Below the pieces are notes generated by a model. The model worked only from the letters and a program-made list of their open reading frames with translations, was not told the DNA's origin and made no database searches. The position numbers and the translations under genes are program-made. From NCBI GenBank assembly GCA_029883965.1, contig JAOUIN010000129.1, positions 1 through 6,652 of the forward strand: a DNA stretch of 6,652 nucleotides, given 5' to 3'. Position 1 is the first letter of the stretch. The number at the start of each line of letters is the position of its first letter. This DNA is from Betaproteobacteria bacterium. GTDB lineage: Bacteria; Pseudomonadota; Gammaproteobacteria; Burkholderiales; SG8-41. Of this stretch, positions 1 to 5,397 are shown in pieces.

Positions 1-609
1 GAATTCCATGCCAACGTCGACACGGGCTCGCCCGTGCTGCCGGATTTCACGGACAAAACGGCTGGACCCCGCGCCAGGTTTCTGATCGACCAACTCGACA
101 ATCCCTGGTTCCCGCGCAGCGGCTACCGCGCTCTCGGGTCGATGTATATGGCCGACACCAACTTCGGATCTGACCGCGATTACAAGCGCATCGAAGGACA
201 GATCCTTGGCGCCAGGAGCTGGGGCCCACATACGCTCAACCTGAGCCTTTCCGGCGGTTCGAATCTGAGAACAGACATGCCCGCGTACGAGACCTTCACG
301 CTGGGCGGACCGCTGCAGTTGTCGGGATATCGCATCGACGAGTTTTCCGGCCGTGAGGTGGCATTCGGCCGCGCCATGTACTACAACCGCGCCGTCAATC
401 TGCCGGACCTGCTGGGCTCAGGGGTTTACGTCGGCACTTCGCTCGAAGTCGGACGAATTAATGATCGCTTTGACAGCCGGCCCAACAGCACAATCTGGTC
501 GGGGTCGGTGTTTTTGGGTGCGCAAACATTTGCCGGCCCCGCTTATTTCGGACTGGGTGCGGGAGAAGCCGGGCGATTCAGTCTGTATCTGCTTCTGGGC
601 GCGCCGTAA
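1..609 (+). CDS. Patatin-like phospholipase with C-terminal BamA/Omp85-type barrel (3' part only)
   Basis: The reading frame is open from the first base and ends at TAA 607-609, giving the last 202 residues of a longer protein. Visible features match the bacterial surface-antigen (Omp85/BamA-like) barrel: an opening LDNPWFPRSGYRA segment (about residues 31-43), which fits the family pattern of Asp-Asn-x-x-Phe-Pro-x-x-Gly, then alternating polar/hydrophobic strands with Gly and aromatic residues, and a LGGPLQLSGYR segment (about residues 101-111). In BamA that last position carries a VRGF/Y loop motif; here Ser replaces its Arg, as I recall for PlpD-like patatin fusions. In that family an N-terminal patatin lipase (Ser-Asp dyad) and a POTRA domain precede the barrel, which sits in the outer membrane. 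The catalytic half is outside the window, so the lipase assignment is inferred from the barrel type. A plain Omp85-like barrel protein is the alternative. The pump genes start about 350 bases later and are probably transcribed separately. Confidence 0.72.
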   Translation, partial: EFHANVDTGSPVLPDFTDKTAGPRARFLIDQLDNPWFPRSGYRALGSMYMADTNFGSDRDYKRIEGQILGARSWGPHTLNLSLSGGSNLRTDMPAYETFTLGGPLQLSGYRIDEFSGREVAFGRAMYYNRAVNLPDLLGSGVYVGTSLEVGRINDRFDSRPNSTIWSGSVFLGAQTFAGPAYFGLGAGEAGRFSLYLLLGAP

Positions 610-765
610 CGATTCTTGCTTCATACGCTGCAACTTGCATCTGCCCGGGCTTGAGTTAGCGTAACCCGCCGCTCACATTAACGGGAACTGCGGCCATCCA
701 CCGTGCGATAAGCGACGGCGGAGGCCAGTATCGTCTGCGTCAGATTGCGCATACGCCAGGCTGCG

Positions 766-785
766 TGCGCGCGAATTCCCGCGCA
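766..785. repeat. Short GC-rich inverted repeat
   Basis: TGCGCG (766-771) and CGCGCA (780-785) are exact inverted arms around an 8-base loop; a shifted pairing GCGCG/CGCGC (769-773 with 780-784) is equally possible. No T-run follows, so it does not look like a classical intrinsic terminator. It could be a weak hairpin or chance in GC-rich DNA. Confidence 0.25.
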
Positions 786-836
786 ACAGCGGCAACTGGC
801 ATCAGCACATTGTAAGTCGTGACCATGCCCCCCATC

Positions 837-875
837 CGGACACAATTCCGCCCCCTAACGTTACGGACATAACCG
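837..875. promoter_or_regulatory. Candidate operator: paired CGGACA-YAA...CCG motifs flanking TAACGTTA
   Basis: CGGACACAATTCCG (837-850) and CGGACATAACCG (864-875) share CGGACAYAA and a terminal CCG. Each is itself an inverted repeat (CGGA-N6-TCCG and CGG-N6-CCG), and they start 27 bases apart. Between them lies the 8-base palindrome TAACGTTA (856-863). The site lies about 85-125 bases before the first pump start codon, a usual place for a regulator of an efflux operon. The arms are short and the regulator is unknown, so this is only a candidate. Confidence 0.3.
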
Positions 876-910
876 CAATCACTGCGCCGCTGTTGTCCTC
901 AACATGCGCT

Positions 911-950
911 GCATTTTTTCATATGCATTATAAACAGTTTACCCTCTATA
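911..950 (+). promoter_or_regulatory. AT-rich promoter-like tract upstream of pump operon
   Basis: This is a conspicuous AT-rich stretch in an otherwise GC-rich region: a T6 run (914-919), CATATG (920-925) and TATAAA (929-934), the last being a fair -10 hexamer. No good -35 stands at 16-18 bases; TTGTCC (893-898) is 30 bases away, too far for a sigma-70 pair. The promoter may therefore depend on an activator, or transcription may start elsewhere. A start around 940 would leave roughly 20 bases before the possible leader ORF at 962. ATGC-N3-GCAT (904-914) is a small dyad next to it. Confidence 0.35.
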
Positions 951-954
951 GGAG
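950..954 (+). promoter_or_regulatory. Shine-Dalgarno AGGAG serving ATG 962
   Basis: AGGAG is the best ribosome-binding sequence before the pump genes. It sits 7 bases before ATG 962, an ideal distance, but only 3 bases before the alternative GTG 958, which is too close. It therefore supports initiation at 962, in a frame different from the adaptor gene. Confidence 0.55.
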
Positions 955-961
955 TCTGTGT

Positions 962-1018
962 ATGCTCTGTCCGATCGACGAAAGTCTGCCTCAAAAACCG
1001 GTCGGGATATCTACATGA
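962..1018 (+). CDS. Possible 18-residue leader peptide (upstream ORF) of the efflux operon
   Basis: ATG 962 to TGA 1016-1018 encodes MLCPIDESLPQKPVGIST. Its start has a well-placed AGGAG seven bases upstream. Its stop overlaps the adaptor start codon as ATGA (1015-1018), the classical arrangement for translational coupling, in which a ribosome finishing one frame re-initiates on the next. The peptide has no signal sequence or recognised motif and matches no family I know, so any role would more likely lie in the act of translating it than in the peptide. It overlaps a putative hairpin covering the adaptor's ribosome-binding site. The alternative is that this stretch is untranslated leader, or part of an extended adaptor starting at GTG 958. 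The sequence supports the ORF geometry directly; translation is inferred. Confidence 0.45.
   Translation: MLCPIDESLPQKPVGIST
970..1006 (+). promoter_or_regulatory. Putative RNA hairpin masking the adaptor ribosome-binding site
   Basis: In the transcript UCCGAUCG (970-977) can pair with CGGUCGGG (999-1006) in 8 consecutive pairs, two of them G-U, around a 21-base loop. The right arm includes three bases of the GGGA (1004-1007) that is the best ribosome-binding sequence for ATG 1015. The whole hairpin lies inside the possible leader ORF, so a ribosome translating that ORF would open it. Pairing was found by eye; stability was not computed. Confidence 0.35.
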
Positions 1019-2217
1019 ATACGAAAAACATTTGCCTTGCCCGCGCATGCCTGCCAGTCGCGGCCGTGATCGCCATTGCCGCATTCACCGGGTGCTCTAG
1101 GGAAGAGGCGCCGGCGCCCCTACCACCAACACCAGTGAGCGTGATCACAGTCACTCAGCAGACGATTCCCTTCGTGCCAAGCTTCGTCGCGCAGACCGAG
1201 AGCTCACAGCAGGTGGACATCGTCCCGCGGGTTTCAGGCTTCCTCGACAAGATTGCATATCTTGAAGGCGAACTGGTGAAAGAAGGCCAGATCCTCTTCC
1301 AGCTCGATCCCAAGCCTTTTCAGGCGCAACTTGAAGCCGCCAGAGGCGGATTGCAGGCACAGCAGGCACGCCACACCACTGCAGCTGCGAACCTGAACCG
1401 GGTTCGCCCGCTGGCCCAGCAGAACGCACTGCCGCAATCAGATCTCGACCGTGCTCAGGGCGAATTTGACAGCTCCAAGGCTGCGGTTTACTCGGCGCAG
1501 GCCAAGGTCACTGAATCCGAACTGAACCTCGGCTATACCACCATCCGCTCACCTGTGACGGGCCTTACCGGCCGCTCGCTGCAGCGCGAAGGTGCGTACA
1601 TCAATTCCCTGGGCGCGAGCGCGAGGCTGACCTACGTTGCCGCGGTCGATCCTATCTGGGTGAACTTCAGCGTATCGCAAAACGCACTTTCTCGATTCAA
1701 GGAAATGATTGCCAAAAATCAGATGCTGCCCCCCAAGGACGGCAACTACGAAGTCGAGGTGGTGATGCCAGATGGCGCGGTCTATCCGTACAAGGGCAAG
1801 ATCAACTTTGCTGATCCATCGTTCAGCCAGGAAACCGGGACTTTCTTGGTACGCGCTGTGCTGCCAAACCCGAAACGCGACCTCCGTCCGGGCATGTTCG
1901 TAACCGCCCTGCTGAAGGGCTCGGTGCGACCTGACGCCGTCGTGGTACCCCAGCTCGCAGTGCAGCAGGGCTCCAATGGGCATCTGGTCTATGTTGTCAA
2001 CGAATCGGGGGTCGCCGAAATACGGCCAGTGGTCGTCGGCGACTATTTCGGCGAACGCGATATCGTCATCATGAGCGGGTTACGGGACGGCGATCGGGTG
2101 GTAGTGGACAACATACTAAAAGTAGTCCCCGGGCAGCCGGTCAAAATCGGTGAGCCTAAGGCAAATCCCGCTGATCAAGGGCAGGAACCGCAGAAAAAAC
2201 AATCCGAGAAGAAATAG
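1015..2217 (+). CDS. RND efflux pump periplasmic adaptor lipoprotein (MexA/AcrA family)
   Basis: The 400-residue product is a membrane-fusion protein linking the RND transporter to the outer-membrane channel. From ATG 1015 it begins with a lipoprotein signal: positive residues, a hydrophobic core (about 13-24) and lipobox FTGC with Cys27. A Pro-rich linker (33-40) follows, then the first lipoyl half (about 67-99, VPRVSGFL and the EGE-x5-GQ-x-LFQLDP region), an alpha-hairpin coiled coil (about 100-170), the second lipoyl half (about 172-195, LGYTTIRSPVTG), beta-barrel and membrane-proximal domains, and a charged Lys/Gln-rich tail. Length matches the family (about 380-400). GTG 958 would add 19 residues in front of the signal peptide and has a badly spaced ribosome site, so ATG 1015 with GGGA at 1004-1007 is preferred. 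The hairpin tip has Arg129 and Leu133 of the channel-contact 'RLS' motif, but Pro140 where Ser is usual. Only 11 bases separate it from the transporter gene. Confidence 0.93.
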   Translation: MNTKNICLARACLPVAAVIAIAAFTGCSREEAPAPLPPTPVSVITVTQQTIPFVPSFVAQTESSQQVDIVPRVSGFLDKIAYLEGELVKEGQILFQLDPKPFQAQLEAARGGLQAQQARHTTAAANLNRVRPLAQQNALPQSDLDRAQGEFDSSKAAVYSAQAKVTESELNLGYTTIRSPVTGLTGRSLQREGAYINSLGASARLTYVAAVDPIWVNFSVSQNALSRFKEMIAKNQMLPPKDGNYEVEVVMPDGAVYPYKGKINFADPSFSQETGTFLVRAVLPNPKRDLRPGMFVTALLKGSVRPDAVVVPQLAVQQGSNGHLVYVVNESGVAEIRPVVVGDYFGERDIVIMSGLRDGDRVVVDNILKVVPGQPVKIGEPKANPADQGQEPQKKQSEKK

Positions 2218-2221
2218 GCGG
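2216..2221 (+). promoter_or_regulatory. Weak Shine-Dalgarno AGGCGG overlapping the adaptor stop codon
   Basis: AGGCGG overlaps the adaptor's TAG (2215-2217) and lies 7 bases before ATG 2229. Its imperfect match and its overlap with the upstream stop suggest that the transporter is translated partly by ribosomes arriving from the adaptor gene. Confidence 0.45.
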
Positions 2222-2228
2222 TCACGAC

Positions 2229-5200
2229 ATGTTCACCCACTTTTTCATCGACCGGCCGATTCTGTCGGCTGTAATCTCGATCCTGATCGTGCTGGCCGGC
2301 TCGGTCGCAATGACCGTTGCGCCGATTGAGCAGTATCCGGAAATGGCTCCGCCACAGGTTCAGATCTCTGCACGTTATCCCGGAGCGACTGCAGATGTCA
2401 TTGCCAACACTGTCGCATCCCCGATTGAGGCCCAGATCAACGGCGTGGACAATCTGCTTTATTTCTACTCGACCAGCTCTTCGAGCGGAAACGTCGCTAT
2501 TCAGGTCTTCTTTCAGCCCGGCACGAATGCGGACATCAACCAGGTCAACGTACAAAATCGGGTGAGCCAGGCTCTGTCCCAGCTACCCCAGGCGGTGGTC
2601 CAGCAGGGCGTCACGGTCGACAAGCAGTCGTCGAGCATCATGATGGTCATATCGATCTACTCGCCGGACGACCGTTACGACTCCACCTACCTGGACAATT
2701 ACTCCAATCTGTACGTGCTGGAAGAGTTGAAGCGGGTCCCAGGTGCAAATCGATCGTCGGTGATGGGGCTACCCAATCTGGCAATGCGGGTATGGCTGCG
2801 GCCCGACCGCATGGCTCAGCTAGGCATAACCGTGAAGGAAGTGGCAGCAGCGATCCAGAGCCAGAACCAGACGTTCGGCATCGGCCAGATCGGCGCTCAA
2901 CCGATGTTGCCCGGGGTAACGCAGCAGTTCGTGGTGACAGCGCAGGGCCTGCTGACCAAGCCGGAGGAGTTCGAAAATATTATCGTGCGCACAGAGAAAG
3001 AAGGCACAGCAATCGTGCGCGTGCGGGACATAGGGCGCGTCGAGCTCGCCAAGCAGGATTACTCGGTCGCAAGCCGCATGAATGGCAAGAAAGCAACGAC
3101 GATCGCCGTATACCAGCAACCGGGGGCCAACGCAGTTGAAGCCGCCAAAGCCGTCCGCAGCCGAATGGAGGAACTCAAGCAGCAGTTTCCGACCGGCCTC
3201 GATTACAAGATAGTACTCGACACAAGCCAGTTCACACTGGCCTCGATCGACAAGGTAGTGCACACCTTCTTCGAGGCAGTCATTCTGGTCGTGCTCGTGG
3301 TTTTCCTGTTCCTGCAGTCGCTACGGGCGACGATCATCCCCATCCTTGCCGTGCCGGTTTCGATCATTGGCACCTTCACCGGCATGCACTTGCTTGGCTT
3401 CTCGGTCAACATGCTGACGCTGTTCGGCATGATCCTCGCTATCGGCCTGGTGGTGGACGATGCCATCGTGGTGGTGGAAAACGTCGAAGTCAACATGACC
3501 AAGAAGGGACTCTCGGCGCTGGAGGCTTCCAAGCAAGCAATGACGGAGATCGCCAGCGCGCTGATTTCGATCGTAATGGTGCTGGTCGCCGTTTTTCTGC
3601 CGGTCGCGTTCCTCGGCGGTGTCACCGGCACCCTCTACAAGCAGTTTGCAATGACCATTTCGATTTCGATGGTGATATCGGGCATCATGGCGCTCACGCT
3701 CTCCCCGGCCCTCGCCGCCCTCATCATCAAATCCCACCATGGTGAGAAGAACCGTTTCTTTCAAGCGTTCGAGAATGGTTTCGGGCGGCTGCAGAAGGGT
3801 TATGTCGGACTGGTCGCGCGAGTGATACAGGCATGGCCGATGTCACTGGCGGTGTTTGCCGCGATCATCGCTGGCGTGGTCTTGATGTTCAAGATCATCC
3901 CCTCGAGTTTCGTGCCGGAAGAGGATCAGGGGTACTTCTTCGTGGTAGCGCAGGCGCCGGATACCGCCAGCCTCGAAGTGGTAAGCGCGTTCAGCAAGAA
4001 ACTTGAACAGATTGCGCGCGCGGACCCGGCAGTGCAGGACGTGGGCACCGTGGACGGGTACAGCCTGATCGACGGTAGCATCTCAAACAACAGCGCGGTG
4101 ATGTTCGGGCTCTACAAGCCGTTCGAGGAGCGAACAAAGCCGGAGCTACTGACGTTCGACACGCTAAAGCGTCTGAACGCACAGTTCCTGGGAATACGCG
4201 ATGGATTCGCGTTTGCGCTCAATCCACCCTCTATCCCGGGCATGGGTACCACTGGCGGGTTCGAGTTCTACGTCCAGAATCGCGGTTCAGGCGACACGCG
4301 AGCGACCGGGGAGGCGGTTCAGGCATTCATTGAAAAAGCCCGGCAACGGCCCGAGCTTGCGGGAATCAGCACGACCTTTCGTGCTGCCACCCAGCAGCTC
4401 TTTGTGGATCTCGACCGCAACAAAGCGGAGTTGCTCGGTGTGCATGTCGGCGAAGTGTTCGAAACCATGCAGGCGTTTTTTGGTTCGCAGATCGCCGGGC
4501 AGTTCAGCCAGTTCAGCCGCGTATGGTGGGTCGTGCTGCAGGCGGACGCGGAGTATCGCGTGAATCCGGAAGACTTCAGCAAGGTATACGTTCGCTCCAA
4601 GAGTGGCGCGAACGTTCCTCTATCCGCTCTAATCACAACACGCTATGTCGCCTCGCCAAAGCTGGTGACGCGCTTCAACGGTTTTCCGGCAGTAAAGATC
4701 ACTGGTAACCAGGCGGCCGGCTACAGCTCAGGCCAGGCTATCAGCGCAATGGAAGAGGTAGCGCGCGAAGTGCTTCCCGGCAGTTTCTCGTTTTCCTGGG
4801 CAGGTCAGGCGCTGCAGGAGAAGGGATCCGGCAGTACATCATCCTCGGCCTTCATTTTCGGCCTGATCGTAGTATTTTTGATACTCGCAGCACAGTTCGA
4901 GAAATGGACGCTTCCGGTGGGCGTCGTGCTTACAGTGCCGATCGCAGTGCTTGGCGCGCTGATCATCACCTGGCTGGCGGGATTGCAAAACGACGTCTAC
5001 TTTCAGGTTGGACTGGTGACCTTGGTTGGACTGTCCGCGAAAAATGCCATCCTGATTTCGGAGTTCGCTATCGAGCGGGTCCACAGCGGCATGGCGCCGC
5101 GGGAGGCGGCGATCGAGGCTGCTGGCCTGCGGCTGCGTGCGATTGTGATGACATCTCTCGCATTCGGGCTCGGCTGCGTCCCGCTGGCAATTGCCACCGG

Positions 5201-5396
5201 GCCCGGAGCAAACAGTTTGCGTGCTATTGGCACCGGCGTCATCGGCGGCATTATTGCTTCGACGCTGATCGCGACTCTGTTTACACCGCTGTTCTTCTGG
5301 CTACTGGAGTCGATGAGTGAAAAAGCAGCTCGCAAGAAAGGGGCGCAAACCTCACGCGACGCTACGGCGGCACCGGCAAAGCGGGAGGACATCTGA
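2229..5396 (+). CDS. RND multidrug efflux transporter, inner-membrane subunit (HAE1 family, AcrB/MexF-like)
   Basis: This 1055-residue proton/drug antiporter is full length for the family (AcrB is 1049). It starts with the typical MFTHFFIDRPI and has the 12-helix plan: TM1 about 11-30, a large periplasmic loop, TM2-TM6 about 345-500, TM7 about 535-555 followed by FVPEEDQG (561-568), a second periplasmic loop, and TM8-TM12 about 875-1030. The proton-relay residues are all visible: Asp410 and Asp411 in TM4 (GLVVDDAIVVVENVE), Lys938 in TM10 (GLSAKNAIL), Arg968 and Thr975 in TM11, corresponding to AcrB D407, D408, K940, R971 and T978. By hand alignment the AcrB phenylalanine cluster is largely replaced: I137, M179, G606, Y611 and L613, with F626 retained. 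The channel-facing loop around 758-775 (QFSQFSRVWWVVLQADAEYR) resembles the MexF-like branch more than AcrB, but I would not name an orthologue. Substrate is unknown; drugs, solvents or other amphiphiles are typical of HAE1 pumps. Confidence 0.97.
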   Translation: MFTHFFIDRPILSAVISILIVLAGSVAMTVAPIEQYPEMAPPQVQISARYPGATADVIANTVASPIEAQINGVDNLLYFYSTSSSSGNVAIQVFFQPGTNADINQVNVQNRVSQALSQLPQAVVQQGVTVDKQSSSIMMVISIYSPDDRYDSTYLDNYSNLYVLEELKRVPGANRSSVMGLPNLAMRVWLRPDRMAQLGITVKEVAAAIQSQNQTFGIGQIGAQPMLPGVTQQFVVTAQGLLTKPEEFENIIVRTEKEGTAIVRVRDIGRVELAKQDYSVASRMNGKKATTIAVYQQPGANAVEAAKAVRSRMEELKQQFPTGLDYKIVLDTSQFTLASIDKVVHTFFEAVILVVLVVFLFLQSLRATIIPILAVPVSIIGTFTGMHLLGFSVNMLTLFGMILAIGLVVDDAIVVVENVEVNMTKKGLSALEASKQAMTEIASALISIVMVLVAVFLPVAFLGGVTGTLYKQFAMTISISMVISGIMALTLSPALAALIIKSHHGEKNRFFQAFENGFGRLQKGYVGLVARVIQAWPMSLAVFAAIIAGVVLMFKIIPSSFVPEEDQGYFFVVAQAPDTASLEVVSAFSKKLEQIARADPAVQDVGTVDGYSLIDGSISNNSAVMFGLYKPFEERTKPELLTFDTLKRLNAQFLGIRDGFAFALNPPSIPGMGTTGGFEFYVQNRGSGDTRATGEAVQAFIEKARQRPELAGISTTFRAATQQLFVDLDRNKAELLGVHVGEVFETMQAFFGSQIAGQFSQFSRVWWVVLQADAEYRVNPEDFSKVYVRSKSGANVPLSALITTRYVASPKLVTRFNGFPAVKITGNQAAGYSSGQAISAMEEVAREVLPGSFSFSWAGQALQEKGSGSTSSSAFIFGLIVVFLILAAQFEKWTLPVGVVLTVPIAVLGALIITWLAGLQNDVYFQVGLVTLVGLSAKNAILISEFAIERVHSGMAPREAAIEAAGLRLRAIVMTSLAFGLGCVPLAIATGPGANSLRAIGTGVIGGIIASTLIATLFTPLFFWLLESMSEKAARKKGAQTSRDATAAPAKREDI
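4500..4517 (+). repeat. Exact 9-base tandem duplication inside the transporter gene
   Basis: CAGTTCAGC occurs twice in tandem without mismatch, encoding QFSQFS (residues 758-763) in the second periplasmic region just before the conserved Arg-x-Trp strand. It keeps the frame. It may be a recent slippage duplication or chance use of the same codons. Confidence 0.5.
5383..5389 (+). promoter_or_regulatory. Strong Shine-Dalgarno GGGAGGA for the outer-membrane channel gene
   Basis: This lies within the last codons of the transporter gene, 8 bases before ATG 5398. It is clearly stronger than the ribosome site before the transporter, so the channel gene can be initiated independently as well as by coupling across the TGACATG junction. 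Confidence 0.7.
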
Positions 5397-5397
5397 C

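Larger units (their letters stand above)
610..961. other. Intergenic region between barrel gene and efflux operon
   Basis: About 350 bases without a convincing gene on either strand. Frames that cross it are continuations of overlapping out-of-frame readings and lack a ribosome-binding site or recognisable protein features. No stem followed by a T-run is visible after the barrel gene, so I could not place a terminator for it. The second half contains the candidate operator motifs and the AT-rich promoter-like tract listed separately. No divergent regulator gene, of the sort often found next to RND pumps, is present here. Confidence 0.7.

Noticed and set aside
1..6. GAATTC exactly at the left edge, suggesting a cloned restriction fragment
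   Set aside because: It may reflect how the fragment was obtained, but a single site can occur by chance, another lies at 773-778, and it says nothing about biology.
353..664. Forward frame of 103 codons overlapping the barrel gene and running into the intergenic region
   Set aside because: It is out of frame with the clear barrel protein, has no ribosome-binding site or protein features, and ends in noncoding DNA.
642..665. GCCCGGGC palindrome (642-649) and GTTA-gcg-TAAC dyad (655-665) after the barrel gene as a terminator
   Set aside because: The stems are too short and no T-run follows; both are within chance expectation.
893..934. TTGTCC (893-898) and TATAAA (929-934) as a sigma-70 promoter pair
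   Set aside because: The spacer is 30 bases, far from the 16-18 needed; only the -10-like element is retained as a weak candidate.
610..961. CRISPR array, tRNA, insertion-sequence ends or attachment site in the intergenic region
   Set aside because: I saw no regularly spaced repeats, no cloverleaf, no terminal inverted repeats with target duplications and no tRNA-like end.
1549..1983. Long reverse-strand open frame (144 codons) within the adaptor gene
   Set aside because: It lies wholly inside a strongly supported gene, has no recognisable domain, and such antisense frames are common in GC-rich DNA.
2820..3764. Three overlapping reverse-strand frames of 142-147 codons inside the transporter gene
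   Set aside because: Their products are His/Arg-rich or Thr/Ser/Ile-rich with no family features; they mirror the codon composition of the transporter.
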